From an uncultured Clostridia bacterium (GTDB lineage: Bacteria > Bacillota > Clostridia > UBA1381 > UBA9506): DNA of 64,000 bases. Location: the NCBI GenBank assembly GCA_934438075.1, contig CAKSBF010000001.1:1-64000 (forward strand), written 5' to 3'. The notes beneath the pieces were generated by a model. It saw only the letters and a program-made list of their open reading frames with translations. It was not told the origin of the DNA and did not search any database. A program made the position numbers and the translations under genes. The stretch's first letter is position 1; each line of letters opens with the position of its first letter. Below are positions 28,127 to 36,791 of this stretch, one piece after another.

Positions 28127-29202
28127 TCCTTCCGCACCTCGCTTTCAGGTAGGAGTCCACGTTCCTGAAGGTACGCAAGCAGCTCCGGCTCGGTGATTTG
28201 CCCGACAAAATCCTCCCACGACAGAGCGCACAATTCCTCATCGGACAATGAAAAAGCCACGTCGCAGATTCGATTCACGAGCTGCAAGGTGGCAACAAAG
28301 GTATTGAATTTTAGCGTGCCGCGGAAAATCCGAAATTCAATCGTGTCGCGGTTGTCCAGATTCACGCAGGTATAGCGGCTCCAGTGACCGTTTTTGACGT
28401 GCGCCAGCATCTCCTTCGGATGCGGTTTGCAGCCGTATCGGGATGCCCAGCGCTCCAACTGATGCTGTGTTCGCCGCGAAAACTTCAGCAGCTTGTCCCA
28501 GTGCTGCTCCACGAAATACACCGCGCGTCCGACTGCTTCCTCCTGTTCCTCCCTGCTTTCGCCGAATGCCGCGCGACTGACATGAATGTGCAGTCCGCAG
28601 GTTTTGGCATCGTGGGAGGAATAACCCAGCTCGTCCGCCTTTGCCAGAACCTTTTCCCAGCACATGGAGTGCAGATGATATTCCGGTGACATCGGATGAG
28701 ACACGATTTCGAACCCATCATCCAACGAACCGTCATGCTTGCAGTAAATCCGCTCACTCGGCAGATTTGCGACGGAAAGAATCTGCTCTGCATACTCGCC
28801 TGATTCGCCCGCGTCATCAATTTCCAACTCAATCCCGAAATACCGCGGACCGCTGCCGTAGAAAATAGGCTCGGGCTTGTAGTCGTACTCGTGGATGACC
28901 GCGTGGTAATGGGAGTCGTAACAGTCGGAGCAGTAAGGCTCACCGTCGATGAACTGCGCTCTGTCACGGTGTATCAGCGTGCCACAGTTTTGGCAGAAAT
29001 CATACTCTCTTTCACGGCATTCAGAGCATAGCGGATAGCTGATGGTGCCGCAGTTGTCGCGGTTTCGGATGCGCTTTCCGCAGTCGGCGCAGATAACCGT
29101 TTCTGCCCCCAGACACGACGGACACAGCAGAGACCCATCAAACTTCGTAAGCTCTTCACTCGGATACAACTGCTTGCAAATACTACATTTTGTTTGCTGC
29201 AT
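28120..29202 (-). CDS. Amidoligase-family enzyme with N-terminal zinc ribbons
   Basis: The start at 29202 (MQQTKCSICKQ) has GGAGG upstream. The first 100 residues hold several Cys-x2-Cys pairs (CSICKQ, CPSCLG, CADCGK, CSEC, CQNCG, CSDCYD), that is two or three zinc ribbons. The rest matches the COOH-NH2 ligase fold of Amidoligase_2: FGIELEID (metal-binding Glu pair), DGSLDDGFEIVSHP, CGLHIHVS and IEFRIFRGTL. Such enzymes are glutamine-synthetase-like and form amide bonds with ATP. It overlaps the GATase gene, which may supply ammonia. The target is unknown; the gene rides in the mobile element. Confidence 0.85.
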   Translation of the reverse strand: MQQTKCSICKQLYPSEELTKFDGSLLCPSCLGAETVICADCGKRIRNRDNCGTISYPLCSECREREYDFCQNCGTLIHRDRAQFIDGEPYCSDCYDSHYHAVIHEYDYKPEPIFYGSGPRYFGIELEIDDAGESGEYAEQILSVANLPSERIYCKHDGSLDDGFEIVSHPMSPEYHLHSMCWEKVLAKADELGYSSHDAKTCGLHIHVSRAAFGESREEQEEAVGRAVYFVEQHWDKLLKFSRRTQHQLERWASRYGCKPHPKEMLAHVKNGHWSRYTCVNLDNRDTIEFRIFRGTLKFNTFVATLQLVNRICDVAFSLSDEELCALSWEDFVGQITEPELLAYLQERGLLPESEVRKDV

Positions 29203-29262
29203 AAAAAACCTCCATATTATAAAAATATGAGACCGGATTTTCTCCAATCTCATAGCTATAAT

Positions 29263-29436
29263 ATGTGGTTGAAGATGCAAGCTTTAGCGAAACCCGGGAG
29301 CTGTTTTGCCATGTGTGAACTGTGCCGTTTTTATGGAATACCCATGGCGATGCATCACTTGACAGTACAGGGATACCGGCAAAAAATCGAAGAATATTTG
29401 CTTCGTGATATGCAAAATTTACTATTGACTTTTTAA
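29263..29436 (+). CDS. Short ORF of doubtful status upstream of the toxin-antitoxin pair
   Basis: The 57-codon frame starts MWLKMQALAKPGSC and has a cysteine-rich middle (CELCRFYGIP) and a helical end (IEEYLLRDMQNLLL). No ribosome site is evident, and the amidoligase promoter region lies on the other strand. The reading looks protein-like and may be the tail of a decayed gene. Its last bases overlap the toxin-antitoxin promoter. Confidence 0.25.
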   Translation: MWLKMQALAKPGSCFAMCELCRFYGIPMAMHHLTVQGYRQKIEEYLLRDMQNLLLTF

Positions 29437-29453
29437 TCAAAACGGCATACAAT
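29425..29453 (+). promoter_or_regulatory. Promoter of the toxin-antitoxin operon
   Basis: TTGACT (29425-29430) and TACAAT (29448-29453) are 17 bp apart, about 45 bp before the antitoxin ATG. Confidence 0.75.
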
Positions 29454-29501
29454 AAGAGTAAGAAAGTATTACTTTCCAACTAACTCATAGGAGTGGATAA
29501 T

Positions 29502-29762
29502 ATGTTAGCGGAATTGCGTACAAAATCACAAATAACAATACCGAAAGAGATTGTTGCAAAACTTGGATTGTCTGAAGGAGATAAACTTGATATTTACGAG
29601 GATAACGGTATGATTTGCATTATGCCTGTTGCAGTTTATCCCAAGAATTATGTTGAAGCGCTTCGTAAAGAGGTTGAACAAGTAAAAAGCAACATAAAAA
29701 GCGGAAATCAACCTACTTTTGAAAACATTGATTCTCTCTTTGAAAAGCTGGAGGAAAATTGA
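29502..29762 (+). CDS. AbrB/SpoVT-type antitoxin
   Basis: The first 45 residues form a swapped-hairpin AbrB fold (LRTKSQITIPKEIVAKLGLSEGD) that binds DNA and usually its own promoter. The C-terminal helix and tail would neutralise the toxin. ATG 29502 has AGGAG eight bases upstream; the GTG at 29493 overlaps that site and is less likely. The stop overlaps the toxin ATG (TGATG), a typical toxin-antitoxin arrangement. It may stabilise the mobile element. Confidence 0.88.
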   Translation: MLAELRTKSQITIPKEIVAKLGLSEGDKLDIYEDNGMICIMPVAVYPKNYVEALRKEVEQVKSNIKSGNQPTFENIDSLFEKLEEN

Positions 29763-30028
29763 TGGCATTTCAATTTACATTTACCAATCGTTTTAAGAAA
29801 CACTATAATACATTATCCTCCGGCGAAAAGAAGCAGCTTAAAAATAAATTGGCACTGCTTGCGGAAAACCCAATGCATCCGTCCCTTAGAACCAAACGGA
29901 TACAAGGCACATCGGACTTATTTGAGTGCAGCGTGAATATGGACGTCCGTATTATTTGGTTTTATGAAGGCGATACCATGATTATTCTTGTGGATGTTGG
30001 GCATCACGACATATTAAAACAGTTTTAG
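29762..30028 (+). CDS. RelE/YafQ-type toxin
   Basis: The 88-residue protein has the small alpha/beta RelE fold: FTNRFKKHYNTLSSGEKKQLKNKL as two helices, HPSLRTKRIQG, then strands ending in VRIIWFYEGD and VGHHDILKQF. Such toxins are ribosome-dependent mRNA endonucleases. The C-terminal HHD and basic residues are compatible with activity. It has GGAGG upstream and overlaps the antitoxin stop by one base. Confidence 0.88.
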   Translation: MAFQFTFTNRFKKHYNTLSSGEKKQLKNKLALLAENPMHPSLRTKRIQGTSDLFECSVNMDVRIIWFYEGDTMIILVDVGHHDILKQF

Positions 30029-30063
30029 CAGGTCAGATTGTCCGCCGCTGCCTTGCCTGCATT

Positions 30064-30540
30064 TTATTCCCCGCACATTCGCAGATTACAGGATATACCA
30101 TACGCTTTGAGAATTTCCGCAACTTGCTTTCTTAACGCAAAGCTTTCCCGAAAGCCGAAAATCAGTTTCTTGCCGGTGACAATATGCACCGGATTAATCG
30201 CCCAGTGAATGTGTAAATATCCGGTATCCTGGTGCACTCCGAACACAATCTGATAATCGGGAAGCAGCGCACAGACATCATATCCGATGGCGTATGCGTC
30301 AAGAGTCGTTACGGGCATGTCGGTTTCACTAAATGTCAGAATAACGTGCTGTACCTGCTTTCCTTCGTTTCGGCAAAAATGATTTTTTACCAATTCCATA
30401 TAGGAATACGGGTCATCCAGTAAAACGCCCTGTCCACCGATAACACCGAAAGTTTTATTACCGCGCAGGACGTAATTTACAACATTACTCAATGCTTCAT
30501 GGTTCTGATAGGGGTCTTGATTTATAATAAGATTTGCCAT
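30064..30540 (-). CDS. Minimal relaxase (MobA/VirD2-type)
   Basis: The 158-residue protein matches only the nuclease core of MOBP-type relaxases. The N-terminal VVNYVLRG contains the candidate catalytic Tyr, HVILTFS follows, and LHIHWAINPV gives the His-x-His metal site. Relaxases nick oriT and lead the strand into the recipient cell. Typical relaxases are two or three times longer, with a helicase or other C-terminal domain; this one ends right after the core. The gene overlaps the RHH accessory gene start region by 19 bp, consistent with a relaxosome operon. Confidence 0.85.
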   Translation of the reverse strand: MANLIINQDPYQNHEALSNVVNYVLRGNKTFGVIGGQGVLLDDPYSYMELVKNHFCRNEGKQVQHVILTFSETDMPVTTLDAYAIGYDVCALLPDYQIVFGVHQDTGYLHIHWAINPVHIVTGKKLIFGFRESFALRKQVAEILKAYGISCNLRMCGE

Positions 30541-30782
30541 AGCTGCCTGAATCCTTTCTCGATCGGTTCGATCTGTTTCGAATCTTCATAGGTTTTAAAT
30601 TTATTTATTTCGGTTGATATTTCAGATAATATTTTAATAACGGAACTAACATTATATTGACGCTCCTGAGATTGAAAGATGACTTTTCTGACATATTTAC
30701 TCAGGCTCAGTCCTTCTGCGGAAGCCCGTTCTTCCAATAAGATACGTTCTCGGTCAGAGACTCTGATACTGATAGGACTCAT
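30522..30782 (-). CDS. Ribbon-helix-helix mobilization accessory protein (MobC-like)
   Basis: The 86-residue protein starts with an RHH pattern (SPISIRVSDRERILLEERA, SLSKYVRKVIF) typical of relaxosome DNA-binding proteins. The start at 30782 has AAGGAG nine bases upstream, so a longer frame from 30854 is unlikely. It would bind oriT and recruit the relaxase encoded immediately downstream with a 19-bp overlap. Confidence 0.8.
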   Translation of the reverse strand: MSPISIRVSDRERILLEERASAEGLSLSKYVRKVIFQSQERQYNVSSVIKILSEISTEINKFKTYEDSKQIEPIEKGFRQLWQILL

Positions 30783-31086
30783 AGATATACACTCCTTAGC
30801 AATAAGATAAAGTGATAAATAAGATAAAATAATAACTATCTGCCAATAATCCATAGATAAGATAATGACGGCAAGAAATAGTATTTGTAATACATTTCTT
30901 TACCTCTATGTTCTATGGATTTCATTTTTTACAATCGGAGTACCCCATGCAGCCAAACAAAGACTGCATGGGGCGTTTGTCGTTTGTTTCCGTACCCTTA
31001 CCATTTTAGAAAAAAACAATTTACAGCCGGTGAAAAATCACCGTGAATTGCAAAAAAATACGATGTATTTTTCCAAAACCGGTAAT
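30783..31086. other. Noncoding region, oriT candidate, with hairpin 30943-30973
   Basis: No gene is supported in this 304-bp gap upstream of the mobilization genes. CCCCATGCAG (30943-30952) pairs perfectly with CTGCATGGGG (30964-30973). There is no T-run on the minus strand and only a T/G-rich run on the plus strand. A perfect inverted repeat just upstream of RHH and relaxase genes is where oriT usually lies. It could instead be the terminator or attenuator between the ATPase and mobilization genes. Confidence 0.4.
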
Positions 31087-32118
31087 TTATTTCCGCAGCT
31101 CATACGAAAGCACGGCTTTCATATCCCGCGGCTCATCCCCAACAACTCCGCTTCCTTTAAATACATACTGCCCAATCTTTAAATTTTGCAGTTCCGCCGC
31201 CCAAATATGGTCGTTCACGCTGTCTATCGTTTTTGCCGTTGCACGTACCTCACTGTCCAACGGTTTAAAGCAGAACCGCAGTGCCGCCTGTTCCAGCAGT
31301 TCGCGCATATCAGAGTTGCTTCCGCTGATAAACTGCGTGGAAAGCAGCATGGATACGGAATATTTTCTTGCTTCTCTGAGCATGTGCGCAAGCGTCGAAT
31401 CCGGTTTGAATGAAAGATTTTGAATTTCATCCAAGCAAATCATGTACTCCCGTAAGGCGCGCTGCTCGGTTCTGTTCCATAAATCCGCAAGCAGCAATTC
31501 CGTGCAGATCAACCTATTGTAGATATCGGCATCCGAAAGCTGAAGAACCGTTACCGTACCCGGCTGCAGCAGTTGATTCCAATCAAGACGTTCTTTTGCT
31601 TCTTTGTTCCTCGTCAACCCAAAGAGTCTGCTTTTCAGAGCGTCATCCTTCGTCGCGTAGTATATGTCCCGGAGAGCAGCATCTTTTCCATAGGTATAGA
31701 GTACCGAAAACGCCGCTTGGCGCACAAGACATCTTTGTCTTGCGCCGCGCAGCCGATAGCCTGTGCAAATTACATCCGTAATTCTACAGACAATATCCTC
31801 CCGGCTTTCTTCTCTCAGGCTTTCCTCTATGCGCCTTAAGCACGGCTGAAACGGTTTTAGTCCCAAGCCGTCCCGCTCGATATTGATATAATTCAGACGA
31901 GGGTACAAATCCGTTATCTCTTTTTCGTAATAGCTTCCCGAATAATCCATAATCAGTACAGCCAGACCATCCTCCGAAGCGCCCTTTGCCAACATTTTGC
32001 AAAGAGTGGTTTTGCCGCATCCGGACTTTCCCGTCAGCAGTGCAAAGTTATTAAAATTGTGTCGCCTGGATATATCCCAGGTAATTTCGTATCCCGATTT
32101 GCTTTTTCCTATGTACAT
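31087..32118 (-). CDS. HerA/VirB4-like conjugation ATPase
   Basis: The product (343 residues from ATG 32118, with GGGAG upstream) has a Walker A LLTGKSGCGKTT near residue 30 and a Walker B YMICLDEIQN near residue 210, followed by LLSTQFISG. This matches the HerA/VirB4/TraG group of DNA-pumping ATPases. It is shorter than VirB4 and lacks membrane segments, so it may act as a soluble coupling-like ATPase for the mobile element. A longer frame begins at 32223 but has no clear ribosome site. It lies between the 614-residue protein and the mobilization genes, all leftward. Confidence 0.8.
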   Translation of the reverse strand: MYIGKSKSGYEITWDISRRHNFNNFALLTGKSGCGKTTLCKMLAKGASEDGLAVLIMDYSGSYYEKEITDLYPRLNYINIERDGLGLKPFQPCLRRIEESLREESREDIVCRITDVICTGYRLRGARQRCLVRQAAFSVLYTYGKDAALRDIYYATKDDALKSRLFGLTRNKEAKERLDWNQLLQPGTVTVLQLSDADIYNRLICTELLLADLWNRTEQRALREYMICLDEIQNLSFKPDSTLAHMLREARKYSVSMLLSTQFISGSNSDMRELLEQAALRFCFKPLDSEVRATAKTIDSVNDHIWAAELQNLKIGQYVFKGSGVVGDEPRDMKAVLSYELRK

Positions 32119-32264
32119 AAAATTCTCCCTTCTGCCGCCCTGCGTCGGTATATGTAATAATGAAATCTCTCTTATCCGCAGGGAAAAAATGATAAGAGAT
32201 TTTTTACCTATATGCGTTTCCAAAGCATCCGCCGTGATAAAATCACACGGGCTTTCAATAGCTC

Positions 32265-34109
32265 CTAAATATCTCCGTTATCCGGCTCTAAAAAACTCTT
32301 GCTGACGGCGATGACATCCGTAACCTTACCGTCAATCACTTTATTTTTTGTAAACCGATCCGAGGCATCCGTACGAAGCACTCCCTGTCGGCGCAAAGCT
32401 TTTAATACGTCTATTCTGCGAACCTGTTCAGGGTAATCGGCTAACAGCAGATCAAACTCTCTGCTCTTGATCATGATCTCATTTCCGCTGTCCAAAACCA
32501 CGATTTTGTCTCCAAAATCCCCTTTTTCGTGATTGTAACACGTACGTATCTTGATTTTGCCCGTATTCCTGAATCGGAGGTATTCCGCTTTAAAAATCTC
32601 ACACATCCATTCACCTCCCGTATATTCGGTTGCTTTGCGCACAAAACAAGTCAGAAAATCAAGCACTTCACCGAAGCTGCCAAAATGAAATTCCCGGAGG
32701 AGATCCATATTGGCATAATGAAAATAATATTCATTCATCATACAAAAAATACTGTAAAACAGATCGATCATATCATTTATCTCCGCATCACCCGTATCCG
32801 CTTTTTTATGCATAGGGATTGTTTTATGATGATGAGCCTGAGTAAAATACCTGATGTGTGTCGGCAATACGTCACATTCTTCCACCGCATTACCTATGTC
32901 ATCGGCAGTGATGTGAAAACTGCTCTCATCACCGTCAATTACTCCGCAGTCTGATAAAATTACACACAGGCATTCACAAGCTGCACTTCTTATGTAATCT
33001 TTTATTTCATTGTACTTATTCAACGCCGTTTTTTTCCGGTATCCCGTATCAGTGCTGTCATGCAGCAGCGCCGTTTCATCCTTGCAGGCGTCAAGACATC
33101 CCGGCAGATTTTTATCGTACAGGCAGCGAAAAACATCGCTGTCCCGATTGTAAAATCGAAAGACCGTATTTGCCATTCTTTTCAGATTGCCGTATCGTCC
33201 AAAAATAACTACCGGTTTTTTCAATCTGCATTTTTCGGGTATCAGGCTGACAATGAGCGCATAGTGCTGAAGAATGAAAAAAATAAGTCCCTTTTCCTCT
33301 CCGGCAATTTCTTTGACTTGCGCAAGAACTTCGTATGCCGCCTTTGCCTGACTGATCTCTTCATTGATCTGCATACGCTTGCTAAAAAACGGCGTGTCGA
33401 ACAGCATATCCTCCGTACAGTACTCAAATCTCCCGTCATACCATCCGGGTGTATAGTAAAACACATCTTCCTCCTCTTCGATATTGGAATAAAGATACTT
33501 CAGAAGCAAATCCAATGCTTCCCTGCTGCTTCTGTGTTGGGTAAATATGATCCCCGCTTCGGAAAAAATATTAAACGCTTTTCCCGGCGTATTTAAATCG
33601 TGTTCCGAAATACGAACGAATCGTTTGGTACGTGCTTTGTCGGTGACAGATACCAAAAAATAAGTGTCGTAGTTTTTCTTGGATACATAGAGCTTTTGTT
33701 TTCTCATACCTTGAAAACAACCTGTACAAAAGTATTTATCACGTAATTTCCCCTTGACTTCCGCTCTGGCATACATATTATTGTTAAGCTTATCTTCCAG
33801 CAAAATATATCCGCTGTTTGTATCCGAAGGCTCCGGTTCCGCTGTTGTGTATAGCCGATAGGGAATATTACAGGCAACCGAATTGCTTGGGTAATAATAT
33901 GAAGGTAAAACATTTACGTTATACGCAGACAAGGCATTCGGTGTATATGAAGACGGTCCGCTGTCCTCCATGATATACTGACAGCCCGCATTGATAGTGT
34001 AGCTTTCAGCGGATGAATTTTGTTCGTTCATCGGGCGTATGATCGACGGTATAACCTTCTCCGATTCATCTTTAATGAAACCGCTTAAATCAATGCTGCA
34101 TTTTTCCAT
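32265..34109 (-). CDS. 614-residue mobile-element protein, possible degenerate P-loop
   Basis: I do not recognise the family. There is no signal peptide or membrane helix. The middle contains VVIFGRYGNLKRMA near residue 300, which looks like an eroded Walker A (G-x2-G-x-x-K), then ALLHDST as a possible Walker B and CLCVILSDC as a possible sensor strand. That order resembles helicase or primase-type ATPases. CTGCFQGM near residue 130 is a short Cys pair. It lies between integrase and the HerA-like ATPase on the same strand, so a role in replication, transfer or control of the element is likely but unproven. Confidence 0.6.
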   Translation of the reverse strand: MEKCSIDLSGFIKDESEKVIPSIIRPMNEQNSSAESYTINAGCQYIMEDSGPSSYTPNALSAYNVNVLPSYYYPSNSVACNIPYRLYTTAEPEPSDTNSGYILLEDKLNNNMYARAEVKGKLRDKYFCTGCFQGMRKQKLYVSKKNYDTYFLVSVTDKARTKRFVRISEHDLNTPGKAFNIFSEAGIIFTQHRSSREALDLLLKYLYSNIEEEEDVFYYTPGWYDGRFEYCTEDMLFDTPFFSKRMQINEEISQAKAAYEVLAQVKEIAGEEKGLIFFILQHYALIVSLIPEKCRLKKPVVIFGRYGNLKRMANTVFRFYNRDSDVFRCLYDKNLPGCLDACKDETALLHDSTDTGYRKKTALNKYNEIKDYIRSAACECLCVILSDCGVIDGDESSFHITADDIGNAVEECDVLPTHIRYFTQAHHHKTIPMHKKADTGDAEINDMIDLFYSIFCMMNEYYFHYANMDLLREFHFGSFGEVLDFLTCFVRKATEYTGGEWMCEIFKAEYLRFRNTGKIKIRTCYNHEKGDFGDKIVVLDSGNEIMIKSREFDLLLADYPEQVRRIDVLKALRRQGVLRTDASDRFTKNKVIDGKVTDVIAVSKSFLEPDNGDI

Positions 34110-34171
34110 CTCAGACTCCTTTCCGGCTCCGGTACTTTCCCGGAGCCATTCATTTCATATATTTTTTAATT

Positions 34172-35326
34172 TTAAAATATGGAATTTAATTTTTGAATTT
34201 CTTTTTTCTTTTGTTCTTCTAAAACATGTGTGTAAATATTCCCTGTAACAGAAAGTGATGAATGGCCCAGCAATTCCTGCAAACTCTTTAAGGAAATATC
34301 TGCCTCCAAGCCTCGCGTTGCAAAGGAATGTCGCAGGGCATGAGGATTGATAGGCTCAATCCCTGCTGCCTTACAGCACTTTTTGAGTTTGCGATTAAAG
34401 TTTCCCGGGTCTAAATATGTACCTGTATTACTTGAGAAAATCAAGTTTTTATTTTGATAAAAGTCACCCACCATTTCCATATACTTCTCTTGCTGTCTGC
34501 GATGTCGAAGCAAAAGCTTGTAGGCGCTGTCTATCAGCGGTATGGTTCGGTTACTTTTCTCCGTCTTAGGGCTACTTACAACCAGTTCAGTCTTATTCAT
34601 CCCTGTACTATATGTTCTAACTCTACTAAGCGTTTTTGAAACAGAAATTGTCTTTTCATTTTCATTAAAATCATCCCAGCTAAGAGCAAGAACCTCACCC
34701 TTTCTCATACCTGTGTATAACGCAAAAAGCAATCCCCGACCAATGTAATTCCCGCGCAGCACCGCGATCAATTTGTCTTGCTCATCATTGTTTAGAACCC
34801 TGATTGCTTTTTTGCTTTTTTTAGGCAAAACCACATTTTCGCAAACGTTGCTGCTAACAAGATTATTTTTATGGGCTTGTTTAAGCAATGCATGTAAAAT
34901 TACCTTCATAAGTTCTATAGTTCGCGTAGATGAACCATCTCGATACATTTTGTTTATTAACTTCTGTACATGATCAGTTTGGATATCTACCAATTTTAAT
35001 TCGCCTAATGCTGGCAAAACATGAATTCTCAACATGGTCTCATATTGATCAAACGTCTTAGGTTTTACAGAATTGCGCTTGTAGTCCCAGAGCCACATAT
35101 GTGTCCACTGAGCCAAGGTAGGATTGCTGTTGCGTAAGATAAAACTATGTTTGTTTATTTTTTCAATAGCCTCATTCATTTTATCGACAACCGCTTTCCT
35201 CGTTTTTCCGTAAAAATATTTGCGCTGAAGCTTTCCGTTTTCATCTCTGCCAAGTGTAAGACTAGCCTGCCAACGACCATCCGGGCGATGGCAAATCGAA
35301 CCTTCTCCGTTACCTCTTTTTCCCAT
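34172..35326 (-). CDS. int: Tyrosine recombinase (integrase)
   Basis: The 384-residue protein has an AP2-like arm-binding N-terminus (GEGSICHRPDGRWQAS), a SAM-like core-binding domain (LAQWTHMWLWDY) and the catalytic domain with the first Arg in YTGMRKGEVLAL, HALRHSFATR and LLGHSSLSVTGNIYTH with the nucleophile Tyr. It catalyses integration and excision of the element. Excisionase lies just upstream on the same strand. The nearest plausible target is the tRNA-Lys gene at 38573-38648. Confidence 0.97.
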   Translation of the reverse strand: MGKRGNGEGSICHRPDGRWQASLTLGRDENGKLQRKYFYGKTRKAVVDKMNEAIEKINKHSFILRNSNPTLAQWTHMWLWDYKRNSVKPKTFDQYETMLRIHVLPALGELKLVDIQTDHVQKLINKMYRDGSSTRTIELMKVILHALLKQAHKNNLVSSNVCENVVLPKKSKKAIRVLNNDEQDKLIAVLRGNYIGRGLLFALYTGMRKGEVLALSWDDFNENEKTISVSKTLSRVRTYSTGMNKTELVVSSPKTEKSNRTIPLIDSAYKLLLRHRRQQEKYMEMVGDFYQNKNLIFSSNTGTYLDPGNFNRKLKKCCKAAGIEPINPHALRHSFATRGLEADISLKSLQELLGHSSLSVTGNIYTHVLEEQKKKEIQKLNSIF

Positions 35327-35353
35327 ATCCTTACTTCCTTTCTCTACGTTAAA

Positions 35354-35566
35354 TTATTCGAGCCCGATAACTCTCTGCTCGGAAGACGCCTGAATAAGCC
35401 ATTCGTCAAATGCTTGCTTTGGCACTAATATTCTGCGTCCAACGGTTATTTTTGGAAATCCTTTACTGTGAACAAGTTCATACAGTTTGTTCCTTCCTAA
35501 CGGAAGCAGCTCCTGCAGAGCCGACATATCATAACAGGCATTTCCTTGATCTAAAGTTTTTTTCAT
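35354..35566 (-). CDS. Excisionase-type HTH protein
   Basis: The 70-residue protein is a MerR/Xis-like winged helix (LQELLPLGRNKLYELVHS, GRRILVPKQAFDEWL). Such proteins bend DNA to direct the integrase toward excision. GGAGG precedes the ATG. It sits 27 bp upstream of int on the same strand. Confidence 0.85.
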   Translation of the reverse strand: MKKTLDQGNACYDMSALQELLPLGRNKLYELVHSKGFPKITVGRRILVPKQAFDEWLIQASSEQRVIGLE

Positions 35567-35710
35567 TTTCTCACCTCCATATGTTTACAAACAATCTTTT
35601 GTGTGTTATTATAATTTAAACGCACTTGGTAAGTTTGTGTTGAATTTAAAATATCATATTTAAACACGAGATCTCTATTCATTTGGAAAGATGACACCGT
35701 GGAGGGACAG

Positions 35711-36784
35711 ATGAATATCAATGAACAACGAAAAAATATCATTAATAAAAAAGTCGAAGCACTCGTTTTAGCATACCGCGATAAGCTTACTTGCAGTTTT
35801 TTAAGCAGTGTTGAAAGTGTATATACCGATCCCTGCTATAAGGATAATTATGTGAAAATCTACCGGACAATTAAAGACAACAAGAAAGAAAAGAATGACA
35901 CTGACATCAAAAAAAGCTTGTCTAATAATATATCCAAGTGGAGACATAATAACCAAACTATTTCGAAGGATTCCGTTATATTTCATTGCCTTGCCGCTAA
36001 AATCTCCTCTGCGACATGTAATGAATACCTATCCTATTATAATCATGTGCCGTTGAAGTGCAGAAGTGCAGAAGAACTAATATATATCATCTGTTTTGAC
36101 TTTGGTGGAAACATAGAAGAACTTTATCCTTTGGTTGCCGAATATAAAGCAAATGACAAGTATGTTTCGGACTCATATAATAAATATCCAGAAAGCTTTT
36201 TTGATTACACCATTTCCTCTGTTGCATCTACAACGAAACACATTAAAGCCACCCTAAGCGACAATTTTGTTCCCTCTAAAGAAAACTGTGCAAAATTGCT
36301 GGAAACCTATAGGAAATCCTTCGGCTGTTTTGCACCCATGCGTCTTTACATTTTCAGAAGGATTCTTGGAATCAATGAAAAGTATGAAAAAGGTGAGCCT
36401 TTTATAGAGAGAAACTACAGCGATAAGCTTGATACCGCTATAAAGGAAATTGGACAGACGGTGGTTCTCACTTCAGAAAATGCAATTAGAAACTTTCTCT
36501 CTGATACCTTAAACGGAAAAAAGGATATTCCAAAGCACACTCTTGTCCTGATGATATTAAAAGGTTTCTCCATTGACAAAATAAATAGGTATCTTCTTTT
36601 GAGCGGATATGAAATATTGTCTGATCAATCTTTGAATGATGCAGTTTTTATAGATATATTGAAATACATTGCAGAAAATGAAATTGACAATTCGACTTCT
36701 GAAATTGTAAGATATTATTATGAGGCATTTCTGGAACAAACAGGTGCTTATTTAATTCCATTTTCAAGACTTTCAGAAAGGTAA
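35711..36784 (+). CDS. Cargo protein with two similar helical domains, unknown function
   Basis: The 357-residue protein has no signal peptide or membrane segment. Residues about 65-130 (SLSNNISKW... TISKDSVIFHCLAAKIS, NEYLSYYN) and 258-320 (NFLSDTLNGKK, IPKHTLVLMILKGFS, NRYLLLSGYEIL) share one pattern: a short lead helix, then I-x-K-x-T/S-V/L, an aliphatic helix, a serine, and N-x-Y-L followed by a loop and another helix. I read this as a duplicated XRE-like helical domain. ATG 35711 has GGAGGG upstream; a GTG at 35699 overlaps that site. It is divergent from excisionase and precedes the kinase-like gene by 7 bp, so the two form an operon. Function is unknown; a defence or regulatory role is inference. 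Confidence 0.7.
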   Translation: MNINEQRKNIINKKVEALVLAYRDKLTCSFLSSVESVYTDPCYKDNYVKIYRTIKDNKKEKNDTDIKKSLSNNISKWRHNNQTISKDSVIFHCLAAKISSATCNEYLSYYNHVPLKCRSAEELIYIICFDFGGNIEELYPLVAEYKANDKYVSDSYNKYPESFFDYTISSVASTTKHIKATLSDNFVPSKENCAKLLETYRKSFGCFAPMRLYIFRRILGINEKYEKGEPFIERNYSDKLDTAIKEIGQTVVLTSENAIRNFLSDTLNGKKDIPKHTLVLMILKGFSIDKINRYLLLSGYEILSDQSLNDAVFIDILKYIAENEIDNSTSEIVRYYYEAFLEQTGAYLIPFSRLSER

Positions 36785-36791
36785 TAATCAT

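Noticed and set aside
32119..32223. An N-terminal extension of the HerA-like ATPase
   Set aside because: The ATG at 32118 has a good GGGAG site; the longer start has none.
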